Below are positions 34,862 to 43,413 of a DNA stretch of 64,000 nt, piece by piece; position 1 is the first letter of the stretch; the number at the start of each line of letters is the position of its first letter. Origin of the DNA: Paraburkholderia fungorum (GTDB taxonomy: Bacteria > Pseudomonadota > Gammaproteobacteria > Burkholderiales > Burkholderiaceae). Both the position numbers and the translations under genes were made by a program. The stretch is taken from contig NZ_FNKP01000002.1 in the NCBI RefSeq assembly GCF_900099835.1, forward strand, positions 806,001 to 870,000. Reading direction: 5' to 3'. The notes beneath the pieces were generated by a model. The model worked only from the letters and a program-made list of their open reading frames with translations, was not told the DNA's origin and did no database searches.

Positions 34862-35242
34862 ATGCTCTTTAATGGTGGGTTCACATTTCCGAATTTTCTG
34901 GCCGACGTTTTTTCGGTATTCATGTTTATTTTGTGGTTCTGGTTGCTGATCACGGTGTCGGGCGACCTGTTCCGCCGCAGTGACGTATCGGGTATAGCCA
35001 AGGTCATCTGGATCATCGTGCTGATCGTGTTGCCGTACATCGGCATATTCGCGTATCTGTTGACACAAGGTCGTGGTATGGCGGAGCGCGACGAAGCGCG
35101 AATGAAACAGGCGCGCGACAATCTGCGCCAGGTTGTCGGCTTCAGTGCCGCCGACGAGTTGGAAAAGCTCGACCGCCTGAAGGCAGCGGGATCGATTTCG
35201 GACGAAGAATACAAGCGTCTGAGAGCACGGGTCATGCAATAG
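34862..35242 (+). CDS. Small membrane protein with PLDc_N and SHOCT domains
   Basis: A 126-aa protein. Two hydrophobic helices (~15-35 and ~46-67) match the PLDc_N-type membrane anchor (LPYIGIFAYLLTQGRGM). A charged linker follows, and a C-terminal SHOCT motif (~97-126: LEKLDRLKAAGSISDEEYKRLRARVM). Such proteins are common small envelope proteins; the exact function is unknown, though SHOCT often mediates oligomerisation. The SD TGGAGAAAAGA precedes the ATG. Confidence 0.85.
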   Translation: MLFNGGFTFPNFLADVFSVFMFILWFWLLITVSGDLFRRSDVSGIAKVIWIIVLIVLPYIGIFAYLLTQGRGMAERDEARMKQARDNLRQVVGFSAADELEKLDRLKAAGSISDEEYKRLRARVMQ

Positions 35243-35443
35243 TCAGGGGCCGCTGCGAGGCGGCTGGCAGCAGCACGTCGAATCTGCCAGACCGCCGACA
35301 TCAACCGGCTGGGTAAGTCGTCGGTATCATGGTCGCCTCGTCTTTGTCCTTGTGGATTGCTAAGGGGGCAGCAAGGGCGCACGCTTCAAGATGATCGGTC
35401 AGGCAGATAGAACGAAGCACCAAGGCCGTAGTTGGAGGAATCC

Positions 35444-35998
35444 ATGTTGACCCGTCTGGCTCATATTTCCGATTTCGCCGCGAGGGGCAGGCGGACATCT
35501 ACGGTTTTTCGCCACGCTGCGGTAGCGTGCGTTACAGCGCTGATGCTGGCCTCATGCGCGCAGCCATGGCAGCAATTCGAGGCAGGCCAGGACCAGTCGA
35601 CGATCATCGCGCGAATGGGGCCGCCGCGCGAAACCTATGATCTACCCGATGGCGGCCGGCGACTCATGTGGCCGACCCAGCCGATGGGCACAACCACGGT
35701 CGCCGCCGACATCGACGCATCCGGCAAGATTGTGAGCGTGCGTCAGGTGTTGCAGATCAACGAGTTTAATCGCGCGGAAATCGGCAAATGGACGCGTAAT
35801 GATGTATTGATCAATTTCGGCCGCCCCGTGGACACCGTTTTCTTCCGGCTCTCGCAACGGGAAGTCTGGTCGTATCGTTATGTTGAAAACAACATTACGC
35901 CTTTGCTTTTTAATTTTTCTTTCGACACGACCGGCGTATTGCGTGAAACGCAGCGAACGCCTGATCCGTTGCGTGACCCGAGTTTGCGGCGTTTCTGA
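35444..35998 (+). CDS. Outer-membrane-type lipoprotein, SmpA/BamE-like
   Basis: A 184-aa lipoprotein. A signal peptide with an unusually long basic N-region ends in lipobox MLASCAQ (Cys ~38). The mature part holds two BamE/SmpA-like beta-alpha units: GQDQSTIIARMGPPRETYDLPDGGRRLMWP and KWTRNDVLINFGRPVDTVFFRLSQREVWSYR. The true BamE is about 110-180 aa and is encoded elsewhere (near fur) in relatives, so this is a paralogue of unknown role in the envelope. GGAGGAATCC before ATG 35444 fixes the start. It converges with the dioxygenase gene, only 8 bp apart. Confidence 0.82.
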   Translation: MLTRLAHISDFAARGRRTSTVFRHAAVACVTALMLASCAQPWQQFEAGQDQSTIIARMGPPRETYDLPDGGRRLMWPTQPMGTTTVAADIDASGKIVSVRQVLQINEFNRAEIGKWTRNDVLINFGRPVDTVFFRLSQREVWSYRYVENNITPLLFNFSFDTTGVLRETQRTPDPLRDPSLRRF

Positions 35999-36006
35999 TT
36001 TCTCTT

Positions 36007-36798
36007 TCAATAAGCAAATTTCCGGTATTGCTCCGGTGCATGCGTTGCATTGAGTTGCTCGACGCGCGGCATGTACCGCAGTAAGCGCTTTGCTCGCGTG
36101 CTCAATTGCGCGTGAACCTCGGCAGGTACGTCGATATGAACTTCCGGCCTGAAATACCAGCTTCTGCTATAGCCGATCACCACCATTGGGCGCGGAATGT
36201 CGGTGCGGTTCGGTGTGCCGCGATGCAGTGCGCGAACGTCGCGGATCATGACGTCGCCCAACTCCATTGGAATTGCGTGCAACGCTATGCGGCCGTCGCG
36301 CCATGCATCCATGGCTTCTTCCTGGCGCATGCGGTGCGTGCCTAGCGTCGTTTCGAATGGGCCGTTTTCTAGCGTAACGTCGCACAAAGGAAAATTGACG
36401 GCCAACTGGAAAGACGGCGTTTCCGCAATGCTATCGAACAGCGCCGGCGTATCGCGATGAATATCCTGATATGTCGAACCGTTCATTGGCGTGTCGGTGG
36501 CAAGCTGGCACATCACGGGATCGTCGCCAGCCACGCGTTCGACAATAGCCAGCACGTCGGCATCGCAAAAGATGCGCTCGTCGGCGAAGACACCACTGAA
36601 GGGCAGCGTAATGTAATGCCGGTTCTCGCCGCGCACGGCTGTCGCGCGTGAGGCAATCCGTTCGTCGAGCAGTGGAGTAAATGCCTCACGCCAGCGTTCA
36701 AGCGTCTCTTCAGGAAAATGGCCCTTTAATATAACCAGTCCATCGCGCTCGAATGTCGCTGCGTAGTCATCGAGCTGATCGGTCGAGAAGCGTGCCAC
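36007..36798 (-). CDS. Phytanoyl-CoA dioxygenase-family Fe(II)/2-oxoglutarate oxygenase
   Basis: A 263-aa member of the PhyH family, non-haem iron enzymes that hydroxylate substrates such as fatty acyl chains, using 2-oxoglutarate and O2. The iron facial triad is visible: His and Asp in YQDIHRDTPALF (~residue 118-121) and the distal His in DVRALHRGTPNRTD (~192), with the 2OG Arg in NRTDIPRPMVVIGYSR. The start codon is GTG at 36798 behind AAGGAGACAACT, a decisive ribosome site. It is 64 bp after the hybrid kinase gene on the same strand. A role in making or modifying a signal lipid is inferred from context only. Confidence 0.85.
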   Translation of the reverse strand: MARFSTDQLDDYAATFERDGLVILKGHFPEETLERWREAFTPLLDERIASRATAVRGENRHYITLPFSGVFADERIFCDADVLAIVERVAGDDPVMCQLATDTPMNGSTYQDIHRDTPALFDSIAETPSFQLAVNFPLCDVTLENGPFETTLGTHRMRQEEAMDAWRDGRIALHAIPMELGDVMIRDVRALHRGTPNRTDIPRPMVVIGYSRSWYFRPEVHIDVPAEVHAQLSTRAKRLLRYMPRVEQLNATHAPEQYRKFAY

Positions 36799-36862
36799 AG
36801 TTGTCTCCTTCGTCTCTTTTCAGATTCATTCGTAGTCGGACCGGCAATATGCTGCTGCCGCG

Positions 36863-39439
36863 TCAGTAGGGCGGCGAGCCGCTATCGCTGAGCGCGCCTC
36901 GACTATCCTGATGCGCTCTTGTTTCCACATAGTACATTTGCAGGGCGTCAGCAGAGCGGCTGCCTAATGAGTTAATTCGCGCGACCCAGTCGGTTTGTAC
37001 CGGCCACTTCTTTGCAATGAACGGCGGGTATATCTGCCGGGCGAATTGATGGAGTGCCTTCGCGCCGATATTGCCGCTGATTCCAAGAAGCTGATGCAAT
37101 GTGTTGTGCGTCGCTTCAAGATCGTTGGCATCTACGTTAGTAGCGATTCGCGCCACAAGTACGCGAATCTGTTCAATGCCGTTCAGGAAAGGTTCATCCA
37201 GTAGCTCGAGCGTCGCAAGTTCTTCCAGGTGTTTTTCGTCGAGCAGGTTTTCCAGGGGAGCAGTTTCCGCGACAGAAGCTGGGCTGCTAACCGGTGTAAT
37301 AGATGCTTGCAAGCGTTCTGCGTTCGCCGGTTTGCCGGGTTCGGATTGCTGCGCAAATTGCCGCGCCACGCACGCGTAAAGCGAGTCGCCGTGCACGGGT
37401 TTTATCATCACTTCGTTCATGCCGATCGCGAGACATGCCTGCATCGATTCATTATCTGACTGGCTGGTCAATGCAATGATTGGTATGGCGGCATACGCGT
37501 CGGCGCGGGCGCGAATTGCGGCGGTCGTCTCCGCGCCACTCATGCCAGGCATGTTCATGTCCATCACGATTGCGTCGACAATCTCTTTCGCCTGGAGGCG
37601 GTCCAGCACGGCTTGCCCATGTCCGGCCTCGATGACGGTCGCGCCGCAGCGCTCCAGACAGGCTTTGGCCACCAACCGGCTATAGGTGTCGTCGTCGGCG
37701 ACAAGGATCGATTTGCCCGCGAGTCCATCGGATCTCTGGCTTTGATGGCGCTCCTCGCCGTTTTCAAGAAGCGTCTGTAAAGACGTGATCAACTCCAGCA
37801 CGCCGGACGATTTGCTGACCATGTCATCCATGCCGGCTCTGCGCGCATGTACGCGCGCGGCATTGCCGGGCTCGGCGGTATAGGCCACGATCAACACGTC
37901 CCAATTCGGATAGCGGCGATTCGCGCGAATCTTCTCCGCCGTCGCGTAGCCATCCAGTCCGGGCATATTGATGTCCATCAGCACGAGGTCGTAAGTTGTG
38001 GGCTGCTGCAGCAGAATCAACGCCTTTGCACCGCTTTCCGCCGATTCCGCGCGCGCGCCGACCCGGGACAACGCGTGACAGGTTCTGGTCCGGTGACTGG
38101 CTTCGTCGTCCACTACCAGCACGCGCTTGTCTTTGAAAAACGGCGTGGCGCGGTCGAGAATCCTGTGTTCGTGGCCGGCCACTTCTTCTTCGGAGACGGC
38201 GGGAAATTGCAGCGTGAACTCTGTGAACTTGCCGACTTCCGACCGGCAAACGATGCTTCCGCCGACCGCCTGCATGGCTCGCTGACAATAGGCGAGTCCG
38301 AGCCCGGTGCCCGCCGAATTGCCCGCGGTTCGGAACGGCTCGAACAGGTACGGCAGAATTTCGGGCTTCACGCCCGTGCCGGTGTCCATCACGATTACCG
38401 TTTGCCGGTCGACCTTGAGCGTAAGAGTGGCCAGCGGCAGTGTCGCGATGTGATGCAGCGCATTCTTGATCAGATTGAATAGCGTGAACAGATAAACCGT
38501 TTCGTCGACTTTGAAAATGAAATCTTCCTGCACGACCAGTTTGACTTTGCCGCGCTCCTTTTCATTATCGAAGCCATATTCTTCCAATGCCTTACGTGTG
38601 GTGTCGGCCGCGCTCAGATAGGTCAGGTGATCGGAGCGGATCGATTTGTCGCCCACTTCGTCGAGTGTCATCGCAATGATGCGCAGACCGCGCTCGATCG
38701 ACAATTGTCCATGCGCGACATGCTGATAAAGCTCGGCGGATCTGGCGGCCGATAAGGCGGTCAACTGGTTTGAATGGGTAGTGGCGGGGAGTGCCTCTTC
38801 TACCTGATCGAGAACATGCCTCAATTGACTTAGCGGATTGCGCATTTCATGAGCGATCGATCCGGCGAGTGCCTGTAATGCACGGTTCTTTTCGACAAAA
38901 ATGCGTCCTTTGCTGATTGCATGACTGAAAGCCATGCTGCACAGCACGACAACCGGCAGTAACGCGAGATTGGATTGCGTGGCCGCGTCGAGAACGATCG
39001 GCGCCGGAGAAGTCGCCACCGCCGCCACTGCACCGGAGAACATTCCAATGCCAATACACGCCATGAGTAGAAGCGGGTTGTCGATACACAATGCCATGAT
39101 GAAGATCATCATGACTTCGGTCATCATCCACATGGTGGAGAAATCGTTTCTGATCGCCAGAAACGTGCAGACAAACGGCAATACGTAGATCAGGCAGCAA
39201 TGCCAGTAAATCAGCAGATAGTGATTAAAGCGCTTCGGCCAATGCGACTGAAAAATCAATGGCACGCAAACAGCCGCTGCACTCAATCTGAGTAGCAGGT
39301 TGTCATAAGGTTGAGGCAGAACATACGTCCAGATGACGTAATAGATGGGGTGGCACAGGAGGCCCAGTGCACCTCCCCATCGAATTGCAAACCGGCTTCT
39401 TTCCAGCATGTCCCGCATGCTTTCGCGCGGTACGACCAT
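36863..39439 (-). CDS. CqsS/LqsS/PhcS-like hybrid histidine kinase (TM-HisKA-HATPase-REC-REC-Hpt)
   Basis: An 858-aa inner-membrane phosphorelay kinase. Residues ~18-175 hold about six hydrophobic segments with no periplasmic loop domain, like quorum-sensing kinases that bind hydrophobic signals in the membrane. The phospho-acceptor His197 is in SIAHEMRNPLSQ. ATP-binding boxes are FNLIKNAL (Asn326), DTGTG (352) and GTGLGL (377). Two receiver domains follow, with Asp489 (LMDINMPG) and Asp627 (VMDMNMPG), and then a C-terminal Hpt with His782 (HQLLG). All relay residues are intact. The ATG at 39439 follows GGAGGCCTG. No stand-alone response regulator is nearby. It lies 28 bp after the reductase-like gene. 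Resemblance to CqsS-type sensors is from architecture and the H-box, not an alignment. Confidence 0.87.
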   Translation of the reverse strand: MVVPRESMRDMLERSRFAIRWGGALGLLCHPIYYVIWTYVLPQPYDNLLLRLSAAAVCVPLIFQSHWPKRFNHYLLIYWHCCLIYVLPFVCTFLAIRNDFSTMWMMTEVMMIFIMALCIDNPLLLMACIGIGMFSGAVAAVATSPAPIVLDAATQSNLALLPVVVLCSMAFSHAISKGRIFVEKNRALQALAGSIAHEMRNPLSQLRHVLDQVEEALPATTHSNQLTALSAARSAELYQHVAHGQLSIERGLRIIAMTLDEVGDKSIRSDHLTYLSAADTTRKALEEYGFDNEKERGKVKLVVQEDFIFKVDETVYLFTLFNLIKNALHHIATLPLATLTLKVDRQTVIVMDTGTGVKPEILPYLFEPFRTAGNSAGTGLGLAYCQRAMQAVGGSIVCRSEVGKFTEFTLQFPAVSEEEVAGHEHRILDRATPFFKDKRVLVVDDEASHRTRTCHALSRVGARAESAESGAKALILLQQPTTYDLVLMDINMPGLDGYATAEKIRANRRYPNWDVLIVAYTAEPGNAARVHARRAGMDDMVSKSSGVLELITSLQTLLENGEERHQSQRSDGLAGKSILVADDDTYSRLVAKACLERCGATVIEAGHGQAVLDRLQAKEIVDAIVMDMNMPGMSGAETTAAIRARADAYAAIPIIALTSQSDNESMQACLAIGMNEVMIKPVHGDSLYACVARQFAQQSEPGKPANAERLQASITPVSSPASVAETAPLENLLDEKHLEELATLELLDEPFLNGIEQIRVLVARIATNVDANDLEATHNTLHQLLGISGNIGAKALHQFARQIYPPFIAKKWPVQTDWVARINSLGSRSADALQMYYVETRAHQDSRGALSDSGSPPY

Positions 39440-39467
39440 CAGGCCTCCGTGGTTGCTCAATTGAGAA

Positions 39468-40694
39468 TCAGGACCCCATCAATTCATGCTCGCCGCTGTG
39501 CTGGGTACCCAGAATGATTGGCGACCCATTTTTTCCGTGAAACGGGCCGACCGCAAAACCGTACTTCTTCAGAAGGCTATGCGTATAGGAGACCGACCAG
39601 ACGGGCGGACTGCCAATGATGAAGTCGGAAGCAATGCCTTCCTGCCAGGCTGAATAGCCTTCGGCGAAACACGTGTAGCAGTCGCGGGTGGTCGGCAGTC
39701 GAAACGGAAATTTCGTGTCGAGGCCGGCCGGACCACGGGCGAAGCACTCAATATATAGCGTATGTTCGCGCGACGCGAGTTCGGCGTCGACGCTTGCCGC
39801 GCGGGGGTGCGAATCGTCGATCCAGAACTGTGCCCGTTTGAGGTCGGCGGCGGTGAGGTAAGGCACGCTCGTACTGCTGGTGAGGATCGCGCCGTCGAAT
39901 TGCGGCAAGGGCGTGTCGGGGCTGAAAGTATGAATCGACACCTTCGACTTGCCGAGCAGATCCGACGCGAGAAGCTCCTGCGCCTGATCCCTGAGCAGGT
40001 TCACCTTGTCCGGCAAATCGATCAGCACCAGTTCCTTCGGCGCATCTTTATAGAGCACGTACCTGGCCACCGTGGTGCCGAGCCGCCCGGCCGCACCGAA
40101 AAGCGCGAGCTTCGTATTGCCGAATTCGAGACCGACTTCGTTGCTGCAATGAACGGCCCAATCTTTCAGCATTGCCGCCGTGGCCGCGTGACCCGTGGTG
40201 ATGTGAGGCGGTTTGACCGGACGCGGCAGTGCGCCGTAATTGCACGCATAGGGCGTGGACGCACCCATCGCCACCATGTTCAGACCCGCCAGTCTCGCAA
40301 GTTCGAGTGCCGGAAAAAATTGCGTCTCTCGAAACCGCTTGATCCCGCGCGGACTGCCGAGCCACATTTCGAGTGGAACCGGACACGCAATATTGGCGCC
40401 GATAACCTGCGTCCCCTGGTAGATAGGCGAAGCAATAAAGGGCTTCGTGTTCCAGAGTTCTTCTTCGAATAGCGCGTCTCTTGGTTTGACGTTGTGAAAT
40501 GAAAATGAAAGCGTCTCCCAGTCGGTGGCGTGAAACATGAAGCCGATGCCGCCTTGTCCTTGCGGAAGGTTGTCGCGAATCTCTTCAGGGCGGATGACGT
40601 GTTTGAGTGCCAAAGGAGCACTATTTCGATGCAGTTGAAGACCGTGTTGATCATTGGAATCGGTCAATACTTCTCTGTGGAAAGAAGTTCTCAT
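39468..40694 (-). CDS. Fatty acyl-ACP reductase-like (cyanobacterial AAR-type) oxidoreductase
   Basis: A 408-aa protein that I relate to aldehyde-forming long-chain acyl-ACP reductase of cyanobacteria (~340 aa). Shared landmarks in the right order are ITTGHAATAAML (AAR has a TTGNTHTAY element), the Rossmann motif LALFGAAGRLGTTVARY at 197-212, a WIDDSHPRA block and DCYTCFAEG. The last aligns Cys342 with the AAR active-site Cys294. The N-terminal ~130 residues are longer than in AAR. The expected reaction is NADPH reduction of an acyl thioester to an aldehyde. The ATG at 40694 follows TGGGAAAA; the frame is open upstream to 40784. It is first of the three-gene operon with kinase and dioxygenase. 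Other thioester reductases remain possible. Confidence 0.68.
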   Translation of the reverse strand: MRTSFHREVLTDSNDQHGLQLHRNSAPLALKHVIRPEEIRDNLPQGQGGIGFMFHATDWETLSFSFHNVKPRDALFEEELWNTKPFIASPIYQGTQVIGANIACPVPLEMWLGSPRGIKRFRETQFFPALELARLAGLNMVAMGASTPYACNYGALPRPVKPPHITTGHAATAAMLKDWAVHCSNEVGLEFGNTKLALFGAAGRLGTTVARYVLYKDAPKELVLIDLPDKVNLLRDQAQELLASDLLGKSKVSIHTFSPDTPLPQFDGAILTSSTSVPYLTAADLKRAQFWIDDSHPRAASVDAELASREHTLYIECFARGPAGLDTKFPFRLPTTRDCYTCFAEGYSAWQEGIASDFIIGSPPVWSVSYTHSLLKKYGFAVGPFHGKNGSPIILGTQHSGEHELMGS

Positions 40695-41316
40695 TTGTTT
40701 TTTCCCATAGGTTGAATTAACGCTGAAATCAGCGCAGAGGCGTCCGTCAAAACTGACAGATCCCTCTTCGAATGCTACCCCCAAGGTAATTCAACAGATC
40801 GGGAGGTTCTGACTCGGCGTACTCCATTTCGCGGCGTCGGCGAGAGCGCGCAAACGCTTGCGGTAGCACGCATTTGGGGCTTTCGGCCGGTTTTTATTGT
40901 CGAACGGACGCAAGCGCGTGGCGGTGCGTTTTGCAACAGTGCGGATCGTTTGAATGAGAAAAGTGGCGCCGCCGTTACCCGGCGAATCGGGGCATCGCGG
41001 ATGTTTGAAACAACTGGGGGAGTGGAGAGGGAGAAGAAGGCCGGAGAGGCCGTCTTTCAATGCGTACGTGGGAGAGATCGGTACTTATTACAAATCGGCT
41101 GTGTTGGCCGAGAGAAAATACAGGACGCAATACGCGACGCTTATTTTATGCGTGGCGCGTAAAAGCAGTAGGGGATATCGCAAAGCAATAAGCCGTAAGG
41201 GAAGGCCGAAAAGTTAGCCTTCTCCCGGCAGACGAACAGGTGGCGCACCCGAAACCAGAACCCCAATACGGGGATTCAGCTTCGATCGCAAGCGCGCCAC
41301 CTCAGAACCTCAATGA
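40695..41316. promoter_or_regulatory. Intergenic region upstream of the reductase-kinase-dioxygenase operon
   Basis: About 620 bases with no supported gene. The 40695-40790 part should hold the operon promoter. Frames at 40791-41060 (minus) and 40954-41217 (plus) have unremarkable, very basic products and no good ribosome sites. On the far side, 41238-41246 (AGGTGGCGC) pairs with 41294-41302 (GCGCCACCT), enclosing a CCCC/GGGG mini-stem. This is a structured tail that probably ends the polygalacturonase transcript. Confidence 0.45.
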
Positions 41317-43413
41317 CTATTGCGAACCCGGCCACGTCTGACCGGCCGGCGACGATTCCCCGATACCTGGGAAATCGACATAAGCCGCTGTGCAATCCAC
41401 GGCCGTCGCCATGCTGAGCGAGCGGGACGCCACGCCATTCAACGTCACGTTATTCGCCGTCGATGCAAAAATCGGCAGGTTGACGTTGGTTAGCGTGAGG
41501 TTCGCATCGGACGTGCTCACGGCCACCGTGTCGGGCGAATCGGCCAGTACGTTCGTGAGCGTCATGCCGAGCGGAATCTGCGCATGAGCAATGCCGCCGG
41601 TATTGGCCTGGAAGCCCTGAAGCTGAACCGTCGTGGTGCCGGTGATATGCACGTTCGACACCGAGATGTCGTGGAAGTCCGGATACAGCGGCGAGGTCGG
41701 ATTCGACAGCGCTTTGGTGCTGTAGTACGGCGTGAACACGAGAGCGTTGTCGCTATTGCGGATACAGATGTTGTTGTAGTCGACGTTGGTCACCGTGCCG
41801 CCCCGCGCCCAGTCCGACTTGATACGCAGCGCCGATTCCGCGCCGTCGAACGAGTTGTCGTAGACCTGGATGTTGGTGACGCCCGCATTGGTCTCGCTGC
41901 CCACCGAGATACCGTGCCCCGCGTAGATGTGATTGTGCGCGATCACAAAACCGTACTTGCGGTCGGTCGCGACATCGCGATTGCCATCGACGCCGAACAA
42001 CCCCGAACCCGCCGGACTCGGATTGCTGGAGCCCTTGATCGCAACGTCGTCGTCGCCGGTGCTGATGTAGTTGTACGCGAACACCGTGTTCTTCAGATAG
42101 CCGTCGAACGAAATCTTGCCGGCGCTCGAGGTCTTGCCGTTACCGGTCGTCAGTGCCTGAACAGCGGTTTTCGATGCGGAGCCCGGATCGAACGCATCCG
42201 TATTCTTGGCGGTTTCGACGCTCGGCAGCATGCCGAGATAGTTAGGATTGCCATTGCCTGCAGGGTTCGCCGATGCCGACAGCGACGGCGTTTGCACCTT
42301 CACGCCCCACACGGTCAGACCGTCCACGCCGCTCGGCACGACATGGAAATTCGCGCTGTTATTGAGCGTGATGCCGTACAAGGTCAGGTTCTTCGCATAG
42401 CTGAAGACCATCATGCGGAAGTTCGACTGCGAGCCGACGCCGGTCGTGCCGTTCTCGATCATGTTGCCGAGCCACGCCAGATCCCACCACGTCATATGAC
42501 GCGACGAGCCCGCCGTATCGACGAACGTGCCGCCGTTATCGCACGAGGTTCCCGTGGTCGCCTGTTTGCCGGTCGCGTACGCGGCGTACGTGTTCGTGCA
42601 GGTCAGATCGACTCGCATCAGCGGATAGAGCGGATTCGAGCTGACGATCTCGGAGGCCGCACGGCTGTCGATACTGCCGCCGCCGACAATCGCGGAGTTC
42701 ACGAGGTAGTTGCCGCCGATCAGCGGCAGGCAGTTGCCCGAGCTTCCCGCCTTGGTCGAACTGACGGCGGTGTTCGCGCAATACGGGCCAGCGGCGTTGG
42801 GCGCGTATGCCATCACGTCGCGCGTGGCATACACGGTGACACCGGTGTCGATCCACAGCGTGACGCCGGACGGCAGCGTCAGCGGACCGGTGATGAACGC
42901 GTTGCCCGGACCGCTGCTCGACACGCTGAGGCGCACGGCGAACTTGCTCGCGCGGTACTTCGGCTGCGCCAGTTGCTGCGCCGACGCGCCCGCGATATTC
43001 ACGTTCGGAAGCGCCGCAGCGGTTTGCGAGGCGGCGGCCGCTGCGTCCGCTGCGGCGATGGTTGCGCCGACCTCGGCATCCACGGCTGCGCCGCACGCGT
43101 CGAGCGCGGCCTGAATACGTTGCTGGTCCGGATTCAGGATTGCCGAGGTCGTGCCGTTGTCGGCCTCCGGCCCCAGCGCGCCGCTCGGTTGCCGGACGTA
43201 GCTGTTGCTGGCTTCGACGGTGCTGCACACCTGGGCATCGGTCGGGAGTTGTGGCGCGGGCGGCAGTGCGGCGTCGCTGGTCGTCACGCCGACCTTGAAC
43301 GGCGCCGCGGCGATCGGGGTCGGCGTGCTGGCGGAGGGTGGCGGCGAGTCGTCGGACCCGCAAGCGGCGAGCGACGCAAGGACGCATAAGACTGCTGTTG
43401 TGCGAATTGACAT
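41317..43413 (-). CDS. Secreted lipoprotein polygalacturonase (GH28)
   Basis: A 698-aa glycoside hydrolase family 28 enzyme, cleaving alpha-1,4-galacturonan in pectin. The signal peptide ends in lipobox SLAACGS (Cys18), so it should be a surface or periplasmic lipoprotein. A Ser/Pro/Ala-rich linker and an Ala-rich segment (~20-145) precede the right-handed beta-helix. All GH28 catalytic motifs are present: NTDAFDPG, STGDDDVAIK, AGHGISVGS and ALRIKSDW. It is monocistronic, separated by wide gaps on both sides. Proximity to the apiose-like sugar cluster 4 kb away may be functional, since apiose decorates pectin. Confidence 0.92.
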   Translation of the reverse strand: MSIRTTAVLCVLASLAACGSDDSPPPSASTPTPIAAAPFKVGVTTSDAALPPAPQLPTDAQVCSTVEASNSYVRQPSGALGPEADNGTTSAILNPDQQRIQAALDACGAAVDAEVGATIAAADAAAAASQTAAALPNVNIAGASAQQLAQPKYRASKFAVRLSVSSSGPGNAFITGPLTLPSGVTLWIDTGVTVYATRDVMAYAPNAAGPYCANTAVSSTKAGSSGNCLPLIGGNYLVNSAIVGGGSIDSRAASEIVSSNPLYPLMRVDLTCTNTYAAYATGKQATTGTSCDNGGTFVDTAGSSRHMTWWDLAWLGNMIENGTTGVGSQSNFRMMVFSYAKNLTLYGITLNNSANFHVVPSGVDGLTVWGVKVQTPSLSASANPAGNGNPNYLGMLPSVETAKNTDAFDPGSASKTAVQALTTGNGKTSSAGKISFDGYLKNTVFAYNYISTGDDDVAIKGSSNPSPAGSGLFGVDGNRDVATDRKYGFVIAHNHIYAGHGISVGSETNAGVTNIQVYDNSFDGAESALRIKSDWARGGTVTNVDYNNICIRNSDNALVFTPYYSTKALSNPTSPLYPDFHDISVSNVHITGTTTVQLQGFQANTGGIAHAQIPLGMTLTNVLADSPDTVAVSTSDANLTLTNVNLPIFASTANNVTLNGVASRSLSMATAVDCTAAYVDFPGIGESSPAGQTWPGSQ

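Noticed and set aside
40791..41217. Two short frames (minus 40791-41060, plus 40954-41217) in the gap before the polygalacturonase
   Set aside because: Basic, featureless products, no ribosome sites, mutually overlapping; probably non-coding.
41584..43389. Long 601-codon open frame on the plus strand opposite the polygalacturonase
   Set aside because: Arg/Val-rich antisense shadow of a GC-rich gene with complete GH28 motifs on the other strand.
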